Shown piece after piece: positions 14,022-22,186 of a stretch of DNA of 23,729 nt; position 1 is the first letter of the stretch, and each line of letters begins with the position of its first letter. A model generated the notes under the pieces. That model was not told where the DNA came from and did no database searches. It saw nothing but the letters and a program-made list of their open reading frames with translations. The position numbers were made by a program, and so were the translations under genes. Source of the DNA: Actinomycetes bacterium (GTDB taxonomy: Bacteria > Actinomycetota > Actinomycetes > Actinomycetales > Dermabacteraceae); contig JAEWEZ010000056.1 in assembly GCA_023389045.1 (NCBI GenBank), forward strand, positions 1-23,729. The letters are read 5' to 3'.

Positions 14022-15365
14022 TCAGACGATCCCGAAGGCGCGCATCGCCTCGGCAACGCGACGGAAACCGGCCACATTCGCACCGACCGTGTAGTCGTCG
14101 GGGCAGCCAACCTCTTCGGCGGTCTCCAGGCAGGTGGTGTGGATGCGGGTCATGATCTGCGTGAGGCGTTCCTCGGTGTGCGCGAAGGTCCAGGTGTCGC
14201 GGCTGGCGTTCTGCTGCATTTCGAGGGCCGAGGTGGCCACACCGCCCGCATTGGCGGCCTTGCCGGGGGCGTAGGCCACCTTCGCTTCGTTGAGCAGGTC
14301 GATGGCCTCGGCCGTGCACGGCATATTCGCGCCCTCGACCACGGCGTGCACGCCATGCCCGATGAGGGTGCGGGCGTTTTCGGCGTTGAGCTCGTTCTGG
14401 GTGGCGCAGGGCATGGCCACATCGCCGGGAACGTCCCACACGCTGCCGGTGGCGCTGAAGCGGGCACGGCCGCCGCGGCGTTCGGCGTATTCGTGGATGC
14501 GTCCGCGCTCCACCTCTTTGATCTGCTTGAGGAGGTCGAGGTCGATGCCGTCTTCATCCACGACCCAGCCGGAGGAGTCGGAGGCGGTGATGGCGGTGCC
14601 GCCGAGCTGGTGCACCTTTTCAATCGCGTAGATGGCCACATTGCCGCTGCCGGAGACGAGCACGCGACGCCCGTCGAGGCCGCGTTCGTGTCGGGCCTGG
14701 AGCATTTCGTCGGCGAAGATCGCGGTTCCGTAGCCGGTGGCTTCACGCCGCACCAGGGAGCCGCCCCAGGTGAGGCCCTTGCCGGTGAGCACGCCGGCTT
14801 CGTAGCGGTTGGTGAGGCGCTTGAACTGCCCGAAGAGGTAGCCGATTTCGCGGACGCCCACACCGATATCGCCGGCGGGTACGTCGGTGTATTCGCCGAT
14901 GTGGCGGTGCAGTTCGGTCATGAACGACTGGCAAAAACGCATGACTTCACCGTCGGAGCGGCCGTGCGGATCGAAGTCGGATCCGCCTTTGCCGCCGCCG
15001 ATCGGCAGGCCGGTCAGTGCGTTCTTGAAGACCTGCTCGAAGCCCAGGAACTTGACGATGCCGAGGTTCACCGAGGGGTGGAAGCGCAGGCCACCCTTGT
15101 AGGGGCCGAGCGCCGAGTTGTATTCGATGCGGAAACCACGATTGACGTGCACATTGCCGGCATCGTCCACCCACGGCACGCGGAAAATGATCTGGCGTTC
15201 CGGTTCGCACAGACGGGTGAGGATGCCGGTGGCGGCTTCGGCTTCCTTGCCGTTGAGGCGCCCGAGGGAGTCGAAGACTTCCTCCACCGCCTGGTGGAAC
15301 TCGGGTTCGCCCGGGTTGCGGTGGCGCACGTGGTCGAAAAGATCCTGCAGGGCGGGGTCAAGCAC
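14022..15365 (-). CDS. gdhA: NADP-type glutamate dehydrogenase
   Basis: The 447-residue product is a full-length hexameric-type glutamate dehydrogenase, which forms glutamate from 2-oxoglutarate, ammonium and reduced cofactor (EC 1.4.1.4 type) in the cytoplasm. Signatures in order: GPYKGGLRFHP (87-97), the catalytic segment LPIGGGKGGSDFDPHGRS with Lys126, PAGDIGVG with Asp166, and the dinucleotide-binding turn VSGSGNVA (about 237-244) followed by TASDSSG. It ends with the usual NVAGFRRVAEAMRAFG. The start is GTG at 15365 with GAGGGAG about 8 nt upstream. NADP preference is inferred from family length and similarity. A 10-bp inverted repeat lies 28-59 bp upstream of the start and could be regulatory. 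Confidence 0.95.
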   Translation of the reverse strand: MLDPALQDLFDHVRHRNPGEPEFHQAVEEVFDSLGRLNGKEAEAATGILTRLCEPERQIIFRVPWVDDAGNVHVNRGFRIEYNSALGPYKGGLRFHPSVNLGIVKFLGFEQVFKNALTGLPIGGGKGGSDFDPHGRSDGEVMRFCQSFMTELHRHIGEYTDVPAGDIGVGVREIGYLFGQFKRLTNRYEAGVLTGKGLTWGGSLVRREATGYGTAIFADEMLQARHERGLDGRRVLVSGSGNVAIYAIEKVHQLGGTAITASDSSGWVVDEDGIDLDLLKQIKEVERGRIHEYAERRGGRARFSATGSVWDVPGDVAMPCATQNELNAENARTLIGHGVHAVVEGANMPCTAEAIDLLNEAKVAYAPGKAANAGGVATSALEMQQNASRDTWTFAHTEERLTQIMTRIHTTCLETAEEVGCPDDYTVGANVAGFRRVAEAMRAFGIV

Positions 15366-15392
15366 GGTTGGTCTCCCTCTCTTCGGCTAACG

Positions 15393-15424
15393 GGCGCGGC
15401 GTCCTCACGATCTCACGCCGCGCC
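15393..15424 (-). promoter_or_regulatory. Inverted repeat upstream of gdhA
   Basis: GGCGCGGCGT (15393-15402) and ACGCCGCGCC (15415-15424) are perfect 10-bp inverted repeats with a 12-nt loop. They lie between the end of the phosphodiesterase gene and the gdhA start. The element may terminate the upstream transcript or serve as an operator or leader structure for gdhA; no U-tract follows. Confidence 0.5.
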
Positions 15425-15505
15425 GATCACGGCAGGGGACCCTCGACAGGTGAGAAAACCCCGCGCCCGAAAACCCGCCCGGGCCTGCGTACGTCTCCGG
15501 ATGGT

Positions 15506-16258
15506 TCAGGAGGCAAGGTCCTCGCGCACCCACGCCGGATCGTCGGTGGTGATCGTGTCCACCCCGCAGGCCCGCGCCACGGCAAGCTGGCGAGCATCGT
15601 TGACCGTCCACGGGTTCACGCTGAGCCCCTTCTCATGAGCCAGCTCGGTGCCGTGCAGGCTAAGCGCCCCGATCCACGGGCCAATCCCGACCGCACCGAT
15701 CTGCACGGCTTTTTCCACGGCCCCCTCATCCAAGGTCTCCACCAGCAGCGAGCAGGGGATCGACGGGGCTTCGATGCGGATCACCTCGAGGGCTTCGGGA
15801 TGGAAGGAGATGACGGTTGAGGCCGACGCGGGGTGATCTGCCGGCAAGCCGCCGAGCATCTGCGCGACCGCCCGGGCTGCCGCCGGGGCTTTCACCTCCA
15901 CGAACAGCGGCACCGTGGTCGCCTCCAGCAGTTCGTCCAGGGTGGGCACGGTTTCGCCGCCGCCGACGCGCACCTGCTTGATCTGCTCCAGGCTCAGGTC
16001 CGCCAGGGCTCCGGTGATCAGGGGGGAGTCGGGGTCGGCGGTGCGGTCGATAGTTTCGTCGTGCATCACGATCACATGCCCGTCGGCGCTCAGGTGCACG
16101 TCGCATTCGAGGATCTCGGCACCGTCACGCATGGCGCGTTCAAAGGAGGCCATGGTGTTTTCGGGGGCGTGGGTGGCGGCACCCCGGTGACCGACCACGC
16201 GCACGGTGGGCTGCTGGGCGGTCGTCGCGGCGGTGGCGTTCGCGGGGGACTCGTTCAT
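15506..16258 (-). CDS. Glycerophosphodiester phosphodiesterase
   Basis: From ATG at 16258 the product is 250 residues, usual for this family. GGAGAG lies 5 nt upstream. The GDPD active-site motifs are complete: VGHRGAATHAPENT with His24-Arg25 and Asn34, LECDVHLSADG with Glu51 and Asp53, and VIVMHDETIDRT with His66. Later conserved elements include FVEVKAP and the C-terminal VNPWTVND and GVDTITTDDP. The enzyme hydrolyses glycerophosphodiesters to glycerol-3-phosphate and an alcohol with a divalent metal. No signal peptide is seen, so it is probably cytoplasmic. It is on the same strand as gdhA with 140 bp between, holding an inverted repeat. Confidence 0.93.
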   Translation of the reverse strand: MNESPANATAATTAQQPTVRVVGHRGAATHAPENTMASFERAMRDGAEILECDVHLSADGHVIVMHDETIDRTADPDSPLITGALADLSLEQIKQVRVGGGETVPTLDELLEATTVPLFVEVKAPAAARAVAQMLGGLPADHPASASTVISFHPEALEVIRIEAPSIPCSLLVETLDEGAVEKAVQIGAVGIGPWIGALSLHGTELAHEKGLSVNPWTVNDARQLAVARACGVDTITTDDPAWVREDLAS

Positions 16259-16336
16259 GGTCTCTCCATCCGGTGGCTCGGGATCGTCTCGTCGCCAGTG
16301 TGCACCCTGGGGGCATCGCAGCCCGAAAGTTCTCTC

Positions 16337-16387
16337 GAACGGGTGCCGTCGATGGGGCGAAATCGTTCTTCCGACGGATACCCGTTC
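16337..16387. other. Long imperfect hairpin in the divergent GDPD/SGNH promoter region
   Basis: GAACGGGT (16337-16344) pairs with ACCCGTTC (16380-16387) and, just inside, CCGTCG (16346-16351) pairs with CGACGG (16372-16377). The 20-nt loop holds a further small GAA/TTC pairing. The 14-bp dyad lies 15 bp before a TAGAAT -10-like hexamer, suggesting an operator or structured leader element. Confidence 0.5.
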
Positions 16388-16401
16388 CCAGATCAGCGCC
16401 G

Positions 16402-16407
16402 TAGAAT
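16402..16407 (+). promoter_or_regulatory. Putative -10 hexamer for the SGNH/SLH operon
   Basis: TAGAAT matches the TANNNT -10 pattern and lies 140 nt before the SGNH gene start, directly after the 16337-16387 dyad. No good -35 is visible, as is usual for activator-dependent or GC-rich promoters. Confidence 0.3.
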
Positions 16408-16547
16408 CCTGGCAGGCGTGCCGGGGCAGCGCCGACCCCACCACTTTTGATCTCCACCTGCTTCTGGCCACAGCATGGCGTCTCTGGACGCACGCATAGG
16501 CCGTTGTCGTCGCGGAGAACCAGGCCACCAACCGCGGGAGGACCACC

Positions 16548-17549
16548 ATGACTCGAATGCGTGCAGCGCTGCCGCAGCGGGTGGACTCCGGCATTGCCCC
16601 GTCGGCCCTAAAACATATTCCGCAACCGGCCGCACCCCAGCCGGGATCACCACGGCAGGAAAGCCTGGCGCCGGGCACCGCCGTGGCGCAGCGTTTCTTC
16701 ACCGGCTCGGCGCAGCAGCGTCCGCTGTGCCTGTGGGGTTCGTCCTCGATGAGTTCCGAGGGCGGCGCAGAGGGGACCCCGCTGGCGGTGCGCATCCATG
16801 AGCACCTCACCCTCGCCAATGCGCCGCAGCCTGTGCATGCCTACGGGGTGGGCGCCACCCGCTCCCAGCACACGCTGCTGATGCGCGGCCTGCTCACGCC
16901 CGAGGTGCGGATCCGTCACCGTGATCGCAGCAGCGGGGCCGCTGAACTGTCTCTGGGAAATCTGGCACCGGCGGGCCCCATCCGTTTCCCCGGATCGATC
17001 GATGGGATCGCCGGCATTCTCGACGGGTCCAAGGGCCGCTGGCTGTTCACGCCCCGCCAGTCCACGGCGGAGCTACCGCACCACGGCACCTTCACCTCCG
17101 ATTTGGTGAAGGTGGCCGAAGGGGCGCGGCACCTGGTGTGGATGGGCAAGAACAACATCATGAATGTGGATCAGGTGCTCGAGGACACCCACACCATGTG
17201 GAAGGCCGCCCCGGATGACACCCTGGTCATGGGGCATTGGCCCACGATCCACGATGCGATCGGGTCTCCCGCCGAGCGCGCCATGCAGAAGGTCAATACG
17301 GAGCTCGCAAAGCGCTACAAGGAGCGGTTCCTTGACGTTCGCGCGGCGCTGGCCAGTGAAGATGGTCTGCAGCAGCGTCCGGTGGCGCCGCTGCGGCTGA
17401 TGGAGCAGGCCGACACCCACCTGGCATTGGATCAGGGCGTGGTCCCGCCGGGGCTGGTGGCTTCCGATGAGATCCATTTGAACGGCTGGGGGAATCTCGC
17501 GGTGAGTGCCGCGATCGTGCGACGGATGAGGGAACTGCGATGGCTGTGA
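16548..17549 (+). CDS. SGNH/GDSL hydrolase-like protein
   Basis: The 333-residue product begins at an ATG with GGGAGGA 6 nt upstream. SGNH blocks are visible in order: block I as LCLWGSSSMSSEGG (residues 60-73, nucleophile Ser65 or Ser66), block II as HAYGVGATRSQ (Gly100), block III as VWMGKNN (Gly200, Asn202) and block V as ASDEIHLNGWGNLAVS (Asp307, His310). The first 45 residues are polar and proline-rich. No clear signal peptide or transmembrane helix is seen, which is unusual if the target is the envelope. Family members remove or add acyl groups on lipids, glycans or wall polymers; the DltD-like wording of block I hints at surface polymer modification, but this is inference. The frame overlaps the next gene by 10 bp, so the two proteins are probably made together. 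Confidence 0.72.
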   Translation: MTRMRAALPQRVDSGIAPSALKHIPQPAAPQPGSPRQESLAPGTAVAQRFFTGSAQQRPLCLWGSSSMSSEGGAEGTPLAVRIHEHLTLANAPQPVHAYGVGATRSQHTLLMRGLLTPEVRIRHRDRSSGAAELSLGNLAPAGPIRFPGSIDGIAGILDGSKGRWLFTPRQSTAELPHHGTFTSDLVKVAEGARHLVWMGKNNIMNVDQVLEDTHTMWKAAPDDTLVMGHWPTIHDAIGSPAERAMQKVNTELAKRYKERFLDVRAALASEDGLQQRPVAPLRLMEQADTHLALDQGVVPPGLVASDEIHLNGWGNLAVSAAIVRRMRELRWL

Positions 17550-18340
17550 ACGATTCCAAGCCTGCGCAGCCTTCAACGCCTGCGCCCGATGAGCCCAAGG
17601 CTGCCGCTGCGTCTGGTCCGCGTCGTCGTCGCGTTCTCGCGGGGGGCGCGGCCATGGCCGGTATCGCCGCGGCGGGTGCTGCGGCTGTGCATCTGCTGCG
17701 CGGCGAGCGCCCCGTCGGCCCCACCGCTGATCCCACCGCCGCTCCCCCGGCCGCCGAGGGTTCTTTCCCGGATCTGCGCGGGGACGAGGAACTGGTGGCC
17801 GCCTGCCGCTGGGCAGCTCAGCACCATATTCAGGACGGGCTTCCCGATGGCACCTATGGCGCTGAACGGGCCGTGACCCGCAGCGATGTGGCGCTTTCCC
17901 TGCATGCTTTCGCGGGCGCGCCCGCTGTTCCCGTCGATACGCTTCCCGCTCTCGTTGCGGATCTTCCCGAGAAGTCCGACCGTGCCCGCGCCCTGCTCTG
18001 GCTGCACGGACGCGGCGCCCTCTGGGGGGATGAGCATCTGCGGGTCTCCCCCACGGTGACCGCGACCCGCGCCGATGGCGCCACGATCATCGCCTCGCTT
18101 CTGCGGCCCGGACTCATCGCCCTCGGCACGCATCTGGACGCCGCCAACACCGACACCGAGGCGCTGCCCCGCCGCGAACGCGATCATGTTTCGAGCGCTG
18201 ATGTGCTGTGGCTGCTCGCCGCCGGGGTGCTGCGCAAGGCGGACCTCAGCCAGTGGGTGAGCGATGCGCCGCTCACCCGTGGGGAACTCGCCCGTCTGTT
18301 GCGGCGCACGCAGTCTCTGCTCGAACGCTCGGTCGACTGA
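17540..18340 (+). CDS. Membrane-anchored protein with three SLH-like repeats
   Basis: The 266-residue product overlaps the SGNH gene by 10 bp. A basic cluster (GPRRRR, 27-31) precedes a single alanine-rich membrane segment (about 32-53) that could be a Tat-type signal or an anchor. A short Pro/Thr linker follows (58-74). Three SLH-like units then occur: about 76-124 (FPDLRGDEELVAACRWAAQ, QDGLPDGTYGAERAVTRSDVA), about 133-188 and about 208-260 (the last with LTRGELARLL). SLH domains bind pyruvylated wall polymers in S-layer proteins, but degenerate forms occur in many secreted actinobacterial proteins. With the SGNH partner this suggests a cell-wall or secreted-glycan function. The linker carries CCGTCGGCCC at 17712-17721. 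Confidence 0.72.
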   Translation: MAVNDSKPAQPSTPAPDEPKAAAASGPRRRRVLAGGAAMAGIAAAGAAAVHLLRGERPVGPTADPTAAPPAAEGSFPDLRGDEELVAACRWAAQHHIQDGLPDGTYGAERAVTRSDVALSLHAFAGAPAVPVDTLPALVADLPEKSDRARALLWLHGRGALWGDEHLRVSPTVTATRADGATIIASLLRPGLIALGTHLDAANTDTEALPRRERDHVSSADVLWLLAAGVLRKADLSQWVSDAPLTRGELARLLRRTQSLLERSVD

Positions 18341-18453
18341 GCGCACCGGGCCACCCTGCCCGTCGGCCCCTGCCCGTCAGCCCGCCCCCGGCCCCGCCCC
18401 GCCGTTCCGCACCCTTCGGCTCAAAACATGTGCGCGCCACCACAGAAGACGCA

Positions 18454-18459
18454 TAGGGT
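18454..18459 (+). promoter_or_regulatory. Leaderless promoter -10 of the tricorn gene
   Basis: TAGGGT (TANNNT pattern) is followed by 7 nt and then the ATG at 18467. No ribosome binding site is present in the 126-bp gap after the SLH gene, which also contains CCGTCGGCCC at 18360-18369. Confidence 0.45.
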
Positions 18460-18466
18460 GGTGCCC

Positions 18467-21400
18467 ATGTCGATGCCTGCTCACACCGCGTACCTTCGCC
18501 ATGCCGATGTGCACGGGGAGGAGGTGATCTTCACCGCCGCGAATGACGTCTGGATGGCGCCGCTGGCCGGCGGCCGGGCCTGGCGCCTCACCGATGACGG
18601 CGCCCCCGTCTCCTTCCCGCGTTTTTCTCCCGACGGACGCCATGTGGCCTATGTGTCCCGCGCCAGCGGCGGCGCCGAAGTGTGGGTGCTGCCGGTGGAC
18701 GGCTCCACGGAGCCGCGTCGTCTGACCACCTGGGGTCGCCGCAATACCCGCGTCTCCGGCTGGCTTGCCGATGGTCGCGTGCTGGTCAGCAGCTCCCAGG
18801 GGGCGCCCCTGGAGCAGGACACCGTGCTGAGCGCGATCACCCTGGAGGGCGCCGTTGAGGTGCTGCCGCTGGGTCGCTCCACCGAGATGGTCCTGCATGA
18901 GGACGGAACCACCGTGGTGGTCACCCCGTGGCGCAACCCTCCCGCCCACTGGAAGCACTACCAGGGCGGAACCGCTGCGAAGCTGTGGATCTCCCGCGAG
19001 GATGTGCCGCTGGATGCGCCCGCTGAGCGCCACGCGAAACGCTCCTGGGAGCCTCTGCTCGACGACCTTCTGGCTAATAAGACCCGCCCGGCCTGGTTCG
19101 GGGACCGCCTCATCTTCGCCTCGGACACCCCGGGGCTGGGCGCCGCCCTCACTGATCGCGCGAGCGGGAACCTCTGGTCGGTGGCCAAGGACGGCACTGA
19201 CCTGCAGGTGCACACGAACTTCAGCTCCGAGGAGGGCTACCTGCGCGAGCCCGCCACCGACGGCTCCACGATCGTCTTCACCTCCCGCGGGCGCCTGTAC
19301 GCGATGGACTCCCTGGAGGAGACCCCGCGCGAAGTGGAGATCCAGACGCCGGGCGTGGGCGCCCATCGTCGGCCCCATCCGGTCAAGGCGAACGAGCAGC
19401 TGCTGGCGATGCGCCCGGTGCATGATGCGCGCGCGAGCGTTGTGGAATGGCGCGGCACCGCGCATCTGCTCACCCACCGTGGCGGCCCCGCACGTCTGCT
19501 CGCCCAGGGTGATGGCCTGCGGATTCGTGAAGCGAGCCCGCTCGGTCGCAGCCCCTTCGCACTGATCGTCACCGACGACGCAGCCCAGGTGGATCGCACC
19601 GAGGGCGGGGTCGGTTCGGATCGTCTCGCGCTCGTACGTCTGGACGGTGGCGGGGAGCAGATCCCGCTGGACCTCGGCGCCGTGGGTCGCATCCTGCACG
19701 CCATCCCCTCCCCCGACGGTTCCCGCGTGGCGATCAGCACCCATGACAACCGGGTGCTGCTGGTGCGCCTGGGCGGCGTGGAGGATCCCGCCGGCGAGAA
19801 GGACACCGAGAAGGCCGGGACGGGCTCCTCTCAGAGTTCAGCTCAGGGCTCGTCTGAGGGCTCGTCCTGGCAGCAGGAGAGCACCGTTCCGGATCCCACT
19901 CTCGAGGGTGTGCAGGAACTGGGCCGTTCCACCGGCGGCGAGATCAGCCACCTCTGCTTCTCCCCCGATAGCCGTTTCCTGGTCTGGGCGCAGCCGGCCC
20001 CGCAGTCCTGGCAGCTCAGCTCCCTCATGCTGGCCGATACCGAGGAGTCCGAGCCGCAGGCCGTGCCGCTCACCTCCGGGAAGTACCAGGATCTGAGCCC
20101 CTCCTTCAGCGCCGACGGGAAGTACCTGGCCCTGCTCTCGATGCGCACCTTTGAAACGGTCTATGACGATCTCGTCTTTGACCTGGGCTTCGTCAATGCG
20201 CAGCGCCCCTTCCTGATCCCGCTGGAAGCCACCACGGCGGACCCCTTCGGTCCTCACCCCGATGGCTGGGGGCTCGAGACCGGGGAGGAGAAGCCCGGCG
20301 CCCATCCGGAGGGCTCCGCGCAGCACGCTTCCTCCGGAGAGAAGGGGGCCGACGGGGCACATGCCGCACAGGCAGAGCCCGTGGGTGCGGCAAGCCCCGC
20401 CGGGGCAGCCGAGGCGGATGCCCCGCAGCGCACCGTCATCGACCTGGAGTCGATCGAAGAGCGCATCGTGCCCTTCCCCGTCGAATCCTCCAACTACTCG
20501 CATCTGCAGGCGGTCAAGGACGGATTTATCTGGCTGCACCATCCGCAGGCGGTTGCGCTGGGCACATCCCGCGCCGGTGTCGAGGGTGAAGCCCCCGGCC
20601 CCTCGCTTGAACTGTGGAGCCTCAAGGACCGCAAGCTCACCGTTCTCGCCCAGAACGTGAGCGATGTGCGGGTCTCCGGGGACGGCGAGCACCTCGTCAT
20701 CAAGCAGGGCGAGGAATGGCTGCATATCCCCGCCGGCCGCAAGGTCGAGGATGAGGATCCGGCGCGCGTGAGCATCTGCCTGAAGCGTCTGCGCCTCGTG
20801 GTCGATCCGGTCGCGGAACGCCGCGGCATGCTCTGGGATAACTACCGGATCATGGCCCAGCAGTACTGGCGCGAAGACATGGACGGGCAGGACTGGCACG
20901 CCATGTGCTCCTGGTACGACGAAACTGTGGACCGTCTGGTGACCGACGATGACTTCCAGGACATGATGTGGGAGGTCGTCGGCGAACTCGGCACCTCGCA
21001 CGCCTACGTGCAGGGGGCGCCTTTCACCGTGGCCGAGCCCATGCCCGCCGCCTACCTTGGCTGCGAGCTGGAGCGCCGCGACGGCGACCTGGTGATCTCC
21101 CGGATCCTGCCCGGTGACTCCTCCGATCCGGATGCGCGCTCGCCGCTTCTGGCTCCCGGTGTCGCCGCCCGCGTGGGTGACGCCATCGTGCGCGTGGATG
21201 GCCGCGAGGTGGGCCCCGACGGTATCGAGCCGCTGCTCATCGGCAGCGCGGATCGGCCCACGGAACTGGTGCTGCGCCGTGACGGTCTGGAGCGTCGCGT
21301 CGTGGTTCGCCCGCTTCCCGCCGATGGGCAGCTGCGCTACCAGAACTGGGTGGCCACCTGCCGCCAGCGGGTGAAGGAACTCTCCGGCGGACGCCTCGGC

Positions 21401-21996
21401 TACCTGCACATCCCCGACATGGTCTCGAACGGTTGGGCGCAGATGCACCGTGACCTGCGCGAGGCGAGCCCTGCGAGGGCATGGTCGTGGACGTGCGCTA
21501 CAACGCTGGCGGCCACACCTCCCAGCTCGTCACCGACCGGATCGCCCGGCGTGTTCTCTCCTGGGGCTTTGCCCGTCATCAGGAGCCGGACACCTACCCG
21601 AGCTTCGCGCCGCGCGGCGCGGTCGTGCTCGTCACGAACCAGGAAGCCGGCTCCGACGGTGACATCGTCAACGCCGTCTCCCAGGCGATGAAGATCGGCC
21701 CCGTGATCGGCACCCGCACCTGGGGTGGCGTGATCGGGATCGACGGGCGTTTCGATCTGGTCGACGGCACCGGGGTGACGCAGCCGAAGTACGCTTCCTG
21801 GTTCGAGGGTGTCGACTGGGAGATCGAGAACTACGGTGTGGATCCCGATATTGAGGTGCCCTTCCCGCCGAACGCCTGGGTGGCGGGTGCAGACCCGCAG
21901 CTCGAGCGGGGTGTGCAGGAGGCTCTTGCCCTGCTGGATGAGACTCCGGCCGCGGTGCCGCCGCCGCTTCCGCCAGCGCGTTTCTCCCGCAGCTGA
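18467..21996 (+). pseudogene. Tricorn-type protease, split by a one-base frameshift
   Basis: The first frame (18467 to about 21470) and the second (about 21472-21996) together give a complete tricorn protease of about 1176 residues. The N-terminal two-thirds are beta-propeller repeats (FPRFSPDGRHVAYVS, LSPSFSADGKYLALLS and others), with disordered insertions near 19790-19900 and 20260-20430. Catalytic Ser844-His845 (tricorn Ser745/His746 equivalents) lie in LGTSHAYV, followed by a PDZ domain (about 21120-21320). The nucleophile serine is in EAGSDGDI at 21652-21654 and the late glutamate in WEIENYGVDPDIEV, both in the second frame. The frame shifts at CCC (21469-21471): one extra C would restore E-A-S-P-C-E-G-M-V-V-D-V-R. 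As written, translation reads nonsense to a stop at 21691 and lacks the nucleophile. This is a real mutation or a base lost in a C run during sequencing. Tricorn degrades oligopeptides downstream of the proteasome. Confidence 0.85.
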
Positions 21997-22043
21997 CCAT
22001 CCCTCGGCCCGCTACCGAGAGTGAGGGCCGACGGGGTAGGGCA

Positions 22044-22137
22044 CGTCGTCGGGAATGAACCGACGGTGCTGCCAGCCACTCATCGGGCGGGAACCGGATG
22101 TGATCCGGTTCCCGCCCGATGTGACGTTCCGACGACG
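22044..22137 (+). terminator. Nested terminator structure after the tricorn gene
   Basis: The core is a perfect 19-bp hairpin, arms 22081-22099 and 22103-22121 (CATCGGGCGGGAACCGGAT and its complement) with a GTG loop. Outside it, CGTCGTCGG (22044-22052) pairs with CCGACGACG (22129-22137) over 9 bp. The whole lies 48 nt after the tricorn stop and 50 nt before the next start, so it is a strong transcription terminator or boundary element. CCGTCGGCCC occurs in reverse at 22025-22034. Confidence 0.75.
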
Positions 22138-22174
22138 ATCCCGCCCCAAATCCCCCCTGGCCCCGGGGAAGTGA

Positions 22175-22180
22175 CACACT
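22175..22180 (+). promoter_or_regulatory. Possible leaderless -10 hexamer of the copper-type operon
   Basis: CACACT (matching the A and final T of the -10) is followed by GTGCCC and then the ATG at 22187, the same 6-nt spacing seen at yccF and the VIT-family gene. The hexamer itself is weak. Confidence 0.3.
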
Positions 22181-22186
22181 GTGCCC

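Noticed and set aside
13491..15638. 715-codon plus-strand open frame over the kinase gene end and gdhA
   Set aside because: It is the antisense mirror of gdhA and crosses the terminator at 13969-14005; gdhA itself has complete catalytic motifs.
21465..21475. Programmed -1 frameshift in the tricorn gene
   Set aside because: No X-XXY-YYZ slippery heptamer or obvious downstream pseudoknot is visible; a missing C in a C run explains it more simply.
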